This document shows, one piece after another, positions 36,533-49,130 of a stretch of DNA of 64,000 bases. The stretch's first letter is position 1; every line of letters starts with the position of its first letter. Location: the NCBI GenBank assembly GCA_033439255.1, contig CM065878.1, forward strand, positions 930,001-994,000, given 5' to 3'. Both the position numbers and the translations under genes were made by a program. Source of the DNA: Hericium rajendrae. Lineage: Eukaryota > Basidiomycota > Agaricomycetes > Russulales > Hericiaceae. The notes beneath the pieces are model-generated. The model had not been told where the DNA came from. It worked only from the letters and a program-made list of their open reading frames with translations, and made no database searches.

Positions 36533-39192
36533 TCAGTAACCGTAGTAGGCGCGCTACGACAAGGAGATCAGTTGGGAGCGAGATATGAAATGACCATGGG
36601 AGGAGCTCACCATTCTGTCGCTAAATAGACAGTCATGAATAATGATAAGCACAATAAGAGGCAAAGGTACGTACAACAACCAAATGACCTTCGAACCGGT
36701 CTTGCAGCCGCGAAGGGTGACAATGTGCCCACGAATTGAATCATAGAGCAGCGTACGCTGCTCCTTGTCGACCTGAACGTGCTGTCAACCAGCCAGTCTG
36801 GCATCGATATATGTACGGGACTTACGTTGGGCAGGACCGCGGCAATCAGCTGACTGCCAGTGACAGATAATGCCAAATCCACGACGATTGCCCTGCGTCC
36901 ACTGAGGCAGGGGTCAGTGTCGGCGCGTGACAGGGAAGAAGTACAAGAAGCTTGCCCTTTGGCGGACTCGCTCATCCGTTTGACGATTTTATCCAACGTC
37001 TCTTTTCCTCCTTCCTTGAGCGCCTTCGTAATCGATTTGGATCCTTGTTCATTCGTAGCGAATTCAAGAAGACCTGCGACTAAATGATCGAGCGCCATCT
37101 GACGGTGCTGAGCCGAGCCATGTTCCAAGACTGTAAAAGTGGGGTGAGCGCTCGACGGTATGTACTCCAAACCGGCTCGGACTCACTATGCTGAATGCAG
37201 TACGAGCCCCACTGATTCTTAGCCACTTCGCTGAACACGCCTGGACCCTGGTTCAGCAGTTCGTCCACAATACCGTCCTTAGCGGACTCCTCGAGATTCT
37301 CAAAAGCGTGCTGTGCGACTGAAATTAGAACGATGCAGAAGGTAATCGACATGAAGAAACATACTTGGACGACCAAAGAGCCTGTCTCATGACACGCGAG
37401 GGACGCCCACTTTCCCTTCAAGGAATTGTTCACGCTGTATTATTAAGAAGGTCAGAAGGGTAAGTCTGATGCGGAATACAGGATAACGTACAAGGCAAAA
37501 ATCGGCGGCGCAGGAGGAGTCCAGGACAACTCCATGATCTAGACCCACGAGGTCAAAAACGAGGCGAGATGATAATGATGGCCTTACCTTGCTCCAGACA
37601 TGAGACGCATGTTTATTGACGAGCGTTTGAGCCGGATCGCCGAGAAGTAACTCGGTGACGATATTTAGGCGTATGTCCTCCTCGCAATCGAGCGCCTTCT
37701 GTAGGACATGGCATCCGTAACAGTTGGACGCAAGCTCGACTACACGACCCCTTAATAACAAGATCAGCCGCATAGGCGCTATCAGAAACAACGTCTTTAC
37801 CTCATGCAGTGGACGATCTTTCGTCTTTCCTCAGGAGTAGATGCGGCCTCAAGGCACCTCTGCACGGCCCAGTTGCCAAACCTGAAAGGGAAAGTACGCA
37901 TATAATCGGTGGATGGTACCTAAGGACAGGTGCGCGAAGGACATACCTATGAGCCATCATCTCGAAGCCCTTGGCGCAGATTGCATCGATAATTTTGCCA
38001 CGTTCCTGGAGGTCGGCCACTTTGAGCTTCTGTTGCAGGAATATGGACGCCTGCTGGTCCGATGATTTGATGATGCGAGACACGAAGATGGGATACGGCG
38101 GAGACGACGAAGGATGAAGAAGAGTGAGGAAGTTAATGGGCTGCATAACGTGCACGAGAATACATGAATAAATAGAATCAATGGAAATCAACAGCCGGCG
38201 CCACTGACCTCATGCGTTTGAGGGTTTTGCTGAGACGAAAGATCAGGGAAATTAGTCTGGAACCCTGGGGATCGCGCGGACTGATCATCCGCAGGAAAAC
38301 CTGGTTCTCTAAGTTGGCCGTCGGACCGCAGCCAGTCGGAGGATATATCGAGCCTTTCAGGGCGCCAAGAAGGGGCAGCAAGGGTGCGCGGACCCCCGCG
38401 GTGAGCACCATGAAGCGGCATGTTCGGGTAAGATTGAGCGGGCGATGGCGGTTCGGGATATCCGTCAAAGATTGGGAAAGCATTGGGCTCCGCCTGATAC
38501 AAAGCACGATGTTGCATAGCAGAGAAGGGGGCCTGAGAAGCATGCATATCATCAGGACGTTGAGCGAAAGGGTCGTTGAACAGGAGCGCAGACGGAGAGG
38601 GCGCAGACGAATGATAATCGAAAGAAGTATTCAGCTTTAGCTCCCGAGTACGAGCAGGTGAGTCGGTTGGGGTCACTAGAGCAGAATTGATAGAAGCAGG
38701 CGAAAGATCGGGGGAAGTACTAAGATTAAGCGTAAGAGGAGGCGGTTGACCGTAAGGAGCGGGCGAGTTCAGATTAAGAGCACGGAGTAGCTGCTCGACG
38801 TGCTAGACCGAAACACAGTCAATATATGCGCGAGAATTTCAAGGATAAGGGGAAGTACTGACGGTGTTGTCCATGTCCGGACTGCCCTTTTTGCGACCAT
38901 CGCCGATGGCACCAATGTCTTTTTTGCGGTTGTTCCCGAGGAAACCAACCGGTCCAAAAACGTCTTCGTGGCCGCCGGCCGCCTTGGTGGATGTCTCACG
39001 ACGTAGGTCAGGCATACCTTTGGCCTTGTCCTCATCGGCGGAGCGAGAGAACGAGGCGATCGCCTGGCCCCAAGTCGTGTCGTTTGGCTGAGGCTGAGGT
39101 GCCCAGATGGAGGACGCCAGAGAGCGCGAAGGCGACTCGGGGATGGTCTTGTAAAGAGGCATAAGGGACTGAGACTGAGCGGATGAACCCAT
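36533..39192 (-). CDS. PUF-family (Pumilio) RNA-binding protein
   Basis: Predicted post-transcriptional regulator that binds 3' UTRs, most like the Jsn1/Puf2 branch. Start ATG 39192 (MGSSAQSQSLMPLYKTIPES); stop TGA 36533-36535; about ten exons with short introns. The N-terminal 300 residues are Pro/Ser-rich and disordered. The PUM repeats follow, each with the helix-forming core: GNWAVQRCLEA, GCHVLQKALDCEE, ASHVWSKIMEL, TGSLVVQ, WGSYCIQ, GSKSITKALKEGG, TGSQLIAAVLP. The C-terminal piece is LRGCKTGSKVIWLLDRMRAYYGY. Base-contacting triplets differ from canonical Puf3/4 types, so RNA specificity is not predicted here. I see no RRM, which Jsn1 has in yeast. Confidence 0.9.
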
Positions 39193-42100
39193 GAGTACGA
39201 GCTGTAGATGTGGGGGTTGATGGGGGTTGGAAGAAAGAGGGCGGGAGGAGGGAGTCGCCCTTTATACGAACAGAATTCGTCCCCCATGTCCTCGAGCTCT
39301 GATCAAAGATACTTTCCTTTCCTAGCAACTCGAGTTCCCAATCCGGCGTCATTGCACCAATCCCACGCCACCAACTTGACAGCAAAGACAACATCTTCAA
39401 TCCGCGCTCTCTGAATGTCGCCCCATATGTCGGCCTGATCGAAAATCTCCTAAGCCAACTATCCATGTCAATGTCGCTCGCCATCGGAGGGCTCCCGCCA
39501 GAAAAATGGAAGATAGCGGCGGGTCCGCCGGCTTGAGCGAGTTCTAGCATGGACGTTCATATTGATTGGCAACGTCAGGTTAAGCGTGAGCTTCGAGGCA
39601 AAGAAATGAACTGGCAGATCTAGAACATCTCTTTGTTGTTACGAGACGAGCGAGTACAGCTATCGATGACGCATTCGGCTATGATCGGCCAGCAAAGCGA
39701 CATAGGCTGACATGGCAAACCTCGTATGCGCACAATTGGGACGAGATCGCGGATGCCTGAAAAGAAGCTGCTTGCATATTTGGAACGCAGCAGGCAGATC
39801 GACAATTAGAGATCGGAGCTACATTGGCGTTCAGAGATATCACTCACCGGAAGTCTAATCTCACAACAAGCTTGTGTAGACTCGTCGAGATGCAGAGCAT
39901 GGATGGTCGACCGCCCACGGCCTCGTTCTTAGATTTGCCATGATACTATTCAGCATGTGATACAAAGAAGTCAGTGCTCCAAGAATGGGCTGCAGTCAAC
40001 TTCGACACCACGCATCTGATGGAGCACAAGCTTCTGGCTTTGGTTGATAGCACATGTTAGAATGAGCGACAGGTCGCGACGAAAGCTCGGATTGGTAGAC
40101 ACATCAGTTCAAGCGGGATACATCTCGTCCACACTGCCATGATTCAGAAGCAAGGGCTTACCTAGACCTCCCTACATAAGAATTCCAGACTGCTGGGAGG
40201 CCGAAGACGATGGCATCCTCTACGCCACATGCGCCATATCGAGGACGTCCGCACGTCAAGGAACCTGCACTATTTGCTCCATCGCTTCGACGTAGACGCA
40301 GTTGTCGGGTTTGCATGCTATCCGGCACCCTCGCACTCCCGCCTGTTCCATATTCGGGATCTAAATTGTTTTGAAACACTGCACCTGCATTCTAAAGCCA
40401 TCTCGCTAGGGAAATACTTTTATACCAAGACGCTGGAAGCAATGCATTGTACATCAAACATGGTTGAGCCCCAGAGAGACCGATTCATCAATCTCTCTGT
40501 CAGTCTGCTTGTGAGAGTCCCGCACACGGAGCGCCGCGGGCGGGTGCCTGGCGGGCTTTGTGGGACACAGCCCGACAGCGCGTGAGGGCGATGACGGAAA
40601 CACGAAGATACCGGTGTTGCCGCGAAAGGCAACGAGCGCATTTCGTGGTTGCGAAAGGCAAGGACAGGGCGGGTCTGTATCGGGATTCGCTGATCACGGA
40701 GGTACGAGCGCGTGCGTCGATCCGGAGGTATGTATAAAAATAACAAGTCAGCGTCTGTGCTGCCTTCACGGGAGCCTGGTTGCAGTGAGAGCACGAGATC
40801 TGGATGCAAGCTGTGTTGATGTAGGCATGGTTCTGAATGTGAGATATCAACACAACCATCGTGAACGCACTCACAGTTGATACAACATCAGCTCGCTCAT
40901 CGGATCACATGCTACAGTGTAGACAGTGTGAGAGGCCACATAGCAAATGCCAGATCTCATATCACCCACTGATATGGTCTCCTCACATCTGTCACTGAGC
41001 AATGGCGACATCACATCGCCCCGCGTCTCGCCCATACTGCTTCCAAACAGAACAAGCGTCGACGTAAACCCAACAACGCACAAAACCCAACCGCCAATAT
41101 CCCAGTATCTGCGCGCACAGCGACGGAGCGCCAGACCTGGGACGACCCATTACCCGTGCGCGCGCACGACCCAAATGACAGATAGATCCTGCCTATCTCC
41201 ACACATGGGCGGAGACTTAATGCGGCGCTGATGCGCCCAACTTGACGCACGAGGCTCCGCACGAGCGCGTCTGGCAGCAGCGCGTCTGGAAGCCCGCACT
41301 GCACCAACCGCGCCATTCAGTCCACGCGAGCGCAAGACAGAGCTCGGCCACGTACCTGTCGACCCCAATCCATCTCCATCTCGTCTCGCTCGGCGCCATC
41401 AGCTGAATTGCCACAAGCGCCGTACGAACGCCGCCGCCAAGTACATCTTCGGCGCTGCAACAATACACCGGCAAGTCAAGGCAAAGCAAATGATGATACG
41501 CGGCACGACGCCTGAGACACATTGCGATTCGCAGAACGTGCGTGCGTGCGTGCGGGCTGCCGCATCCCCTCCCCCGCGCGCTGGCGGGCTTCCGAGAGTA
41601 GAGTTGCCGCACGCCCAGATACAGCGCCCGCTCCTCCGCCCCCGATCCCAGCGCCCGCCAGAGACGCGGCCCCGGCGCAGGCGCTCTGGACTCTGAACGC
41701 CGCGAGAGCGACGTGCAGGGACGCGCGCAACTGGCTCCGCTGCTGCATTCGCTGCGGCGTTGGCGGAGCATCGACGATCCACATGCATGCCCGCAATCTA
41801 GCCCGCGCATGGCACGAACTGGCCCTCATCTGTGGGTCCACATCCGGTCACGCGCCCTCCAAGCCGCTCGGCGCGGGCGCAATACACACACCCACTGCAC
41901 AATACTTGGGGCACCCACGGCCGAACAAACGCGGATGGCATGGCGGTAACCACGCAAACACCGTGCAGGTCCCAATCCATCTGCGTCCCACGCCGTAAGG
42001 CCTTTCGGTGCCTGGACGGACGGCGCGCGGCGACAGGTGCATGAACGCACAGGCACTGCCTGCCACAAACGCATGGCGCGGCTTTCACCCAAATCTGCGT

Positions 42101-44306
42101 GTCGTCAGGCTGCCGCCCCGGATCGGCGGCCTGCGCGTTTTGGAATGGGCAGCTGTCAGACAAGCGCAAGGTTCGCAATGCGGCGTTACGGCGAGTGCGA
42201 CGGCGGGCGGTGGCAAGGAGCGTGGGTGTACGGCAGGAACCAGTCACTTTGCGAGCGTTCCGGGCGATGCACTTTGGGTTGCTTTCTGGTGGACAGAGGC
42301 AGAATGGAGCGTTGGATGAGATTCAGAGGAGGCGTGCTTGCGCGCATGTATGGACTCGTGGCTGGCCTGGATGGGCGGCGGAACGTGCGCGCACGGGAGT
42401 CCCCAGTGTTCCAGCCGATGCGCTATGCATTGCCATTCTGGTGAAATGGCAGAATGAAGGGCGAGCGCCCACCAAAATAGAGTCAGAGCGGGCATGCTGG
42501 TGCAACTGCTGACGGCAGCTCACCTCACGTTCTGGCCTTGGTCCTGCGGGCGGTACCAGCAAACGCAAAAGCCTGGGCACTCCACGCGAGCGGGCAAGTG
42601 TCCATCTTCCATGGAAGGTTGCGTCGGCAGGATCGCCAGTCGTCTCCATAGAACGTCCATCGGCTGGAGCAAACGATATATACTTATCCGTGCACCTACC
42701 CGCAGCTTCGGCGAATTAATGTGTCAAGCAACCTGCGTCGCGGAGGAGGCCTCGCCAGGCCGCAGCAATTAAATGAGCCACGCTAATTTAATGAAGTACA
42801 TACATATGACGAGCATCTAGCCGAGCCGAGCACGATCAGAAGGCGCGCGTTCCTGCAAATCAGGCGAGGCTGATCGGGGGCTGTCGCGTTCATCCGGGCA
42901 CCGGAAAGCCGAGTCACTGGACAATGGAGCAAGATGCAGCGGGAGGAGAACAGAGAACAGAACAGAAGCAGATCCGTGGTGCGAGGGGAAACCAAGAGGC
43001 TGCATGCCGCGCAGCGCGCGGAGAATCGTGAGATGCCAGATATCGACGTCTTCCTCCACCACGCTCACGCGCGCAGCGTCATTCTGCCGAGACGAAGGTT
43101 TCGGCGGGTGAAGCACTGTCGTAATGCTGCCATGTCGGCTCCACCAGCGACGGTGCTCATCGCAGGCCCGAGCAGTTCGCCATTCTGCCGAGAAGCAAGG
43201 TTTCGGAGGATGAAAACGCTGTCGTAAGGCGCAGGCCGCCGACGAACTGCAGCGATATGCGTGCGACGTCGGCTCCACCAGCCCATCGCGAAGAATCCGA
43301 CCCTGCCGAGGCGAACGTTACGGCGGGCGAAATGCTATCGTGCCGTTACCGCTGACGCTGCAGGGTATCGAGAACCAAGGGATCGTCTGAGCAGAGCAGC
43401 AGACCGGAGCGGGGGCCTGCGCTGCCATGCGGGGTAGTAGGCAAATTCGATATTTGCGAACTTGAGAGTCAGACGCACCTCCTGACGGCGTTACGTGAGG
43501 CCAGCGAGGCACATGTGTGTGCGTCTTGGACTTGGCTCGACAGCGGTGCTGTAACGTCGACGCATCGCGAAGCTGCAGCGTTGCCAGTCCACGCACCGCC
43601 GCACGCCGTCCGTGTGTGTGCTAGAAGAGAAGAGCAGACGTCAGTGGACCGTGGGCGTGCGCAGTCGCTCGCAACGCTGTATGGCCAGCAGTGATGCTGT
43701 CGTGGAGCATGACGCGACGTTTACGTGTACAGCGGGAAAGGAAGCGGGCGTGGTGACGCTTCCGCGAAGACGCGGATGGTCGGACTGACGGAATCGAAGG
43801 GCGTCGGAGTTGGCGAACGCGCGAATTGAGACGGCGTCTTGCGGCGGTGCACGGGGCGATGGGCGTGGGTGATGCAGATGCGAGATGCAGGGGTACATAC
43901 ATGGGCAGGGATCGAGAGCGATCGAGGGTGGACAGCGAGAGGTGGCCGACGCGACGTGGTGGATGCGTGAGGGTCGCGGGCGTGGGCGCAGGCGGGGATT
44001 GGATGCGCATGGTGAAAGGGTGTCGCCAAGGATGCCGGAAGGCCTGGCAGCGAAGCAGGGAAAGAAAGAGCAAAAGGGCGTCGAGCGGTGGCAGGATGAT
44101 GGCGCGAGGAACGCAGGCTCACACGGAGATAAGTTGCGGCCGAGCGCCGGGTCCGGGAAGACTAAATGAAGGGAATGCAGTAAGATGAAAGTTTATGAAG
44201 AGGAGGATGGTTGGATGGAGATAGTGACAAGGGCGACGGAGCGGAGGACGAATATAGCAGACGCCATCGTCGATGACGGAAGGCGGCAGTGGCCTCGGGA
44301 TCAGTG
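39193..44306. other. 5.1 kb gene-poor, GC-rich tract
   Basis: Largest gap in the window. 39200-39550 holds an unrecognised minus-strand open frame upstream of the PUF gene. 40500-44200 is very GC-rich with CpG-dense sequence and overlapping open frames in all directions, none with ATG-initiated, splice-consistent structure or a domain. A block of imperfect repeats lies at 43080-43370. The right end must hold the promoter of the F-box-like gene. Confidence 0.5.
43080..43370. repeat. Three imperfect tandem repeats of 100-120 bp
   Basis: Units start at 43080 and 43181 with CATTCTGCCGAG, and at about 43301 with a decayed form (CCCTGCCGAGGCGAACG). Each goes on with GGTTTCGG/GTTACGGCGGG and GAAGCACTGTCGT-like steps, and units 1 and 2 share GTCGGCTCCACCAG near their ends. 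Diverged and short; probably old. Confidence 0.6.
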
Positions 44307-46586
44307 ATGGCGACGCCGACGCGATATGCCGACGTCCCAGCAAGTCCCCGCTCTTTGCCCCATTTCCTTTTCCAGAACCACTCGTCACCTTCTCCGTCAG
44401 TTATAACCACTTCTAACAACTCCCATGTCGCTCCCCTCCTTCCCTCCCCAATGGCCCCCCGCCTCTCCCCGCTTCTCTCCGTGCCCCAGGAGATCCTCGA
44501 ACACATAGCCCTCGACGCCGTCCTCCATGATCCGCTCGGCCTCCCCATCGGTCTCGTCAACATCCTTCTGACATGTAGAGCTTTCAACTCGAGGCTTTCC
44601 TTTCGCACCGCCAAAGATTTCTACGCCCATATCTTCAAGGGCATGTTTGACGTCGATGCCGCCCGCCGGCGCCTTGGCTCCCATGCTGTCCGCTCACGCG
44701 TTCTCGCCGACCAGCTCCGCGCCCACTGCATCACCCTCAAACGAATCCGCCATGGTGACGTCTACTCGCCGACCATTCTCCCCGACTTTTGGCACGCGTT
44801 CCTCATGCTCATGGAGAACGACGGCAAGAACCGCGCGCAGCTCGACTGGGCGCAACTCGGCCACTATGTCGACCACTTTGTCCGTGTGCGCCTCTGGGAA
44901 GAGCGCCGCGATGGCTGGCCCGTTGACAGCGCCATCAATTCCCTAGCGCTCTGGCTCATGTGGTGTACGACCGATTCAGGTGCGTCGTGTGCAATTCATC
45001 GCCCCCGCCCACCTAACCCTCCACAGCGACCATCGGCCGCGAGTCCCTCGAGAGTCGGACAGCCGTCATCGAGCTCATCCTCCCCTTCCTCATAGTCGCG
45101 TTTCGCTATCCCGCGTGGTACGCCCCCGACACCCATTTTCGCCTCCCGCTTCCGCGTTCCTGGCAGCGTGACAGGCTCACCTCGATCCACACCGTGCACG
45201 GCCCGTACCCGCACTACCGCGCCGCGGAGGACCCAGGTGCGATCGCCACCTTCACCTGGTACGGCGACAAGCTCGCCGTGCGCGCGCCGCCGCTCCCAAG
45301 CGCCGCAAAGCTGCTCTACTTTGCGCGGCGCGAGATCATAAAGCTCATGATCGCGCCCGAGCTGCCCGTCGACTACGCACACGCGCTCGCGCTCGGCGTT
45401 ACCGGGAGCACGCAGGCGGACGTGCGCGAGTTCAACACGTATCCCGCCGCTCACTTCGTGAGCCGCGGCCTCTTCGACTGGAAGGACGCGCTGAGTGCGC
45501 AGCAGCGGGCGCGGGAGGAGGATGGGGCGTACTTTGGCGACCTGGTAGCGGAGAGCGTGCAGTGGGATAACGATTGGGAGCGCTTGAACAACTGCTGGGA
45601 CCCGTGGAGCGAGCCGCCGCTCAAGGGCTCGGTGTACACGCCGGGCACGCTCACGGGGCTATGGCAGGGCCGGATGCTCGTGCGCACGTTCTTTGTCTCG
45701 CGCGGCCGCCGCTGACGATGCGCAGGTCCCGACCGAGGGCGGTTACTTCGACATGGTGCCCCGTGCGGAAATTCCGCCGGACTTCAGCGAGAGAGCGCCG
45801 TATGTGTCGACGTGGCCGGTCTTCATGCGTCTACAGGAGCACCATAGCATTAGCCCGCAGACGCCGTGCAACGTGGGCGGCGACGCGGGTGACATCCTTG
45901 ACGATGGCGTGCGCAATGCGTGGTTTCCATCCGTGCAATGTAGCATGGTCGACGTGCGTACGCTCCTTTTCTTCCCCCGCATGTGCTGATATAGTTGACA
46001 GGGTAATTGCGAGGTCATCAACTACGAGGCAAGCGGCGGCGCGCGCTCAGTGTACGAGACGTTCGCACCGGGGAAGAATAGCTCGCACACGCCCGAGACA
46101 TGCCAACTCTGCAGCCCTGCGAATCAGCGCATCGTGCGGAGTGCCACAGACGGCTGCGCATGCCACTCGCGCGTGCCTGCCGACGACGCCATGTCCGTCT
46201 CGCCGCCACCAACGCACGCGGACTTTGAGGACGAGTTCGCGCGCGCGGGCTTCGACGCATGGTCATCGGACGACGACGATCTCGAGGACGTCGTCGAGAG
46301 CACGTGCACAGGCGTGCAGGACATCATCTTCACGGGCGAGACGGACGCGCACCACGGCTCGGCGTGGGGCGCGTACACGTTCCTCGGGCGCATCCGCATG
46401 TGGGACGGGCTCGTCGCACTTGTGCGCGTGCCCAAGAGAGCACCGCCGGGCGCCCCGCGGTGGGTCTTTCGCGGGTACGTGCACTACGGGCGCGTGCTCG
46501 CGGGCAGCTGGCGCGGCGGCAGGGACGATGTGCACAGCGTGCCATACGAGGGCCCCTTCCTGCTCTCGAAGCGCGACGACGCGTGA
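44307..46586 (+). CDS. F-box-like basidiomycete protein
   Basis: Large family of basidiomycete proteins with an N-terminal F-box-like helix block and no known enzymatic role. Four exons keep phase, about 710 residues; start ATG 44307 chosen over an in-frame ATG at 44451 that sits just before the F-box. The F-box-like block is LLSVPQEILEHIALDAVL, then LPIGLVNILLTCRAFNSRLS. Middle region is rich in Trp and Tyr (RLPLPRSWQRDRL, WEERRDGW), and the C-terminal third has acidic runs (WSSDDDDLED) and ends with WVFRGYVHYGRVLAGSWRGG, which resembles the closing strands seen in this family. A CxxC-type pair (CQLCS) near 46110 might bind metal. Promotes substrate recruitment to an SCF ligase only by analogy. 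Confidence 0.8.
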
Positions 46587-46810
46587 GGCGGTGGTCCGCG
46601 GAGAGAGTACTAAAAGTGATATATCTAGACTGGTTCGCGCACGGACTTTCGCGCTTCGTACATATGGACTACACTTCGGACTGTATTTCGATTTCGTTTG
46701 GGTGCGGTGGCGCCGTCGTCGTCTTGTGTTGTATAGTAGAACACCTCCTGGTCCTCCATGCATTGCTTATGCTCATGCTTCTCGCTCCTCATCATGTAAT
46801 ACCCGCTTAC

Positions 46811-47105
46811 CTACTTCATCCCACCCGTCCATCGCGCGTTGTATCGATACAGTAGATCTGCATTCGCGTTGCGCACATCTGCTACGGGGAACTCCAGCTG
46901 CTCGCCGGCGATCTGCGCATAGGCCCGCATCGACGCCATGCTCCTTCCGTACGTCCTCGCGTCCTCCCACATGCCTTGCACTTCGCGATCTAGACTTGAG
47001 AGGCCCAGACTGCAGCATATCAGCTGCAGTGAGAACAGAACGCCGGCATGCGCACCGGACCGGCCGGCGACCCTTCTCCGGTATCTCGACTCTTTGAGTT
47101 GCCAT
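46811..47105 (-). CDS. Small protein of unknown function (82 aa)
   Basis: Two exons keep phase (47105-47056 and 47009-46811) with a 46-nt intron (donor GTGCGC), giving 82 residues. Start MATQRVEIPEKGRRPVR; the second exon reads LGLSSLDREVQGMWEDARTY, then GRSMASMRAYAQIAGEQLEF and ANADLLYRYNARW. The composition is of a soluble helical, possibly coiled-coil protein, and heptad-like spacing of Leu/Met/Ala is visible. No family was recognised; small subunits of multi-protein complexes look like this. Its start lies only 46 bp from that of the amidohydrolase on the other strand. Confidence 0.55.
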
Positions 47106-47151
47106 TGCAAGGTCCTTTGCCCCTCACATCGATTCGACGCCGACCACTGAC
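47106..47151. promoter_or_regulatory. 46-bp gap between two divergent starts
   Basis: Only 46 bp separate the start codons of the small gene (minus) and the amidohydrolase (plus). Core promoters must lie within each other's transcribed region, or one of the starts is wrong. Confidence 0.5.
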
Positions 47152-49130
47152 ATGCAGCTGTCCGATCGCGAAGACGCAGACGCGCCCCAAGCCACACTGA
47201 CAGAACGGGACGCAGACGTCCGCATCTACGCCGACGCGCTCTTCGACTCCGAGGCGCGCACGCTGCGCGCGCGGCCGTGCGTGTCCGTGCACACCGCGTC
47301 GGGGCTCATCCTCGACGTGCGTGAATGGGCATCTGGTGACGTCGAGCGCGATGCCGCCGCTGTCGATCTGCGCGGGACGACGCTCCTGCCGGGGCTCGTC
47401 GATGCGCACGTGCATTGTAGGTCGATTTCTCCTGATGATGGTGCTGGGCGGTGGGTGACGATGTGACGATGCAGTCTTCCTGCACCCGTATGACGAGACG
47501 CCGTGGGAGGACCAGCTCACGAAGGAGCCCGAGGCGGAGCGCGTCGTGCGCGCGACCGTGCACGCGCGGCGCACGCTGCTCGCGGGGTTCACCGCCGTCC
47601 GGTGCGTCCCGTCCCTTCACAGCTGCAGCGCACTGGGCTGCGCTGACAGCACGGCGCGACAGCGACCTCGGCACGGAGGGCGCGGGCGACGCAGACGTCG
47701 CGCTGCGCGCGTGCATGGCGGGGCCGGCCGCGCTCGTGCCCGGCCCGCGCTACTTCTGCGCGAACCGCGCGCTCGTCGCGACAGGGACCTACGGTGCGCC
47801 CGCCCGCCGCCGTCCACAGCCAAGCGCGTGCTGAACCTTGTGTGCTTCCGCGCTCATCTGCCAAACCCATCTGCTGCCTATCTGTGCCTCATCAAACTCT
47901 ACGCCGTCTATCTTGGGCGCCATCACTGCCAAACCCAAACCCACGCGCGTGCCGGGACCCTGTGCGCGGCGCGGACATGACCGCGCGAAGGCCCGAGGAG
48001 CAGCGTGCGTGTTGCGCGGGAGGGCGTCGATGGCGTCATGGGCGCCGAGGCGGCGGACGGCGTCGATGCGTGCGTGCGGGCCGTGCGCAGGCAGGTCGGC
48101 GCCGGCGCGGACTGGATCAAGGTGCGGTGCGCCCTGCATGTTCCGTTTCTTCGTCCCTGCCGCACAAGCCGCGCTGAAATGCACAAACCCAGATCTACGC
48201 AGGTGAGCAAACGTGCCGCGGCCGGTTGGGCGGTATACTTAGCGCCGTTGCGACGCTGCTCGTCTCATTATGATTCTCGCTCACATGCATTCATTCATGG
48301 ATGGGCGTGTGGTGCTTCGCGGGGCTATATCTGGCTGACCCGCGCCGCCAGACTGCCGCGTGCGCGCACGCGTGGGCACGACGTCCCGCGGCCCCGGGAG
48401 CGCGTCCGTCCGCACGTTCGCGGAGGCCGAGACGGCCGCGATGATCCGCACCGCGCACCAGTACGGCGTCAAGGTCGCCGCGCACGCGACGAACCGCGCG
48501 ACGGTGTGCACGCTGCTCGCGCAGGGCGTCGACTCTATCGAGCATGGTTACGACGTCCTCGGCGACGCGGCGGACGAGAACGAGGACGACGCGGAGGCGG
48601 TGCGCAGCCTCTTCGCGGCGGGGCACGCGACGTGGGTGCCCACGCTCGCGGCATACCACACGCTGGGGCGCGGCCCCGGCGGCGCATGGGAGCGTGCAGC
48701 GCGCGCGTTCCGCGCGGCGCTCGCGGCGGGGCTCGAGAATGTGGCGACGGGCGGCGACACGGGCGTGTTCGCGCACGGGGACAACGCGCGCGAGCTCGCG
48801 CTGATGGTGCGGCTCGGTGCGGACTGGCGGCGCGTGCTGCAGTGGGCGACGCTCGGCGGGTGGCGCTGTGTACGCTCGATGGCGTGGGAGGGAGCTGCGG
48901 GCGCGCGGCGGCTGGCGCGCATGGGCGAGCTGGCGGAGGACCAGAGGGTTGTGGGGGAGAATGAGGTGCCGTTTGGGGTGGTTAAGAGAGGGTTTGCGGC
49001 GGATATTATTGCGACGAAGGGAGATTTGGACAAGGATTTTGAGGGCGCTGTGGGGAAGGACAGCGTTGTGTTTGTGATGAAGGGTGGGAGGATTTTTAAA
49101 CGGGATGGACGGGCAGTCGAGTTCGACTAG
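47152..49130 (+). CDS. Amidohydrolase, imidazolonepropionase-like
   Basis: Metal-dependent hydrolase of the amidohydrolase superfamily (TIM barrel), related to imidazolonepropionases and peptidase-like Xaa-Pro amidohydrolases. Substrate not predictable. Six exons keep phase: 47152-47416, 47475-47601, 47663-47793, 47991-48121, 48193-48202 and 48352-49130, 480 residues. Metal ligands: TTLLPGLVDAHVH (HxH), the Lys-containing GADWIKIYAD strand, AAHATN, IEHGYD and VATGGDTGVF (His and final Asp). The C-terminal sandwich strand SVVFVMKGGRIFKRDGR closes the fold. Exon 5 is only 10 nt long (ATCTACGCAG). Codon use is extremely GC-rich. No secretion signal. Confidence 0.88.

Noticed and set aside
39194-39550. 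Minus-strand frame starting MLELAQAGGPAAIFHFSGGS
   Set aside because: Overlaps the PUF start in a different frame. It may be a PUF leader exon or a relic, but phase does not join it to the PUF ATG.
45574-47097. 507-codon open frame on plus overlapping the F-box-like gene
   Set aside because: Lies in another frame of that gene's exons; Arg/Thr/Ala-rich and crosses its introns without reason.
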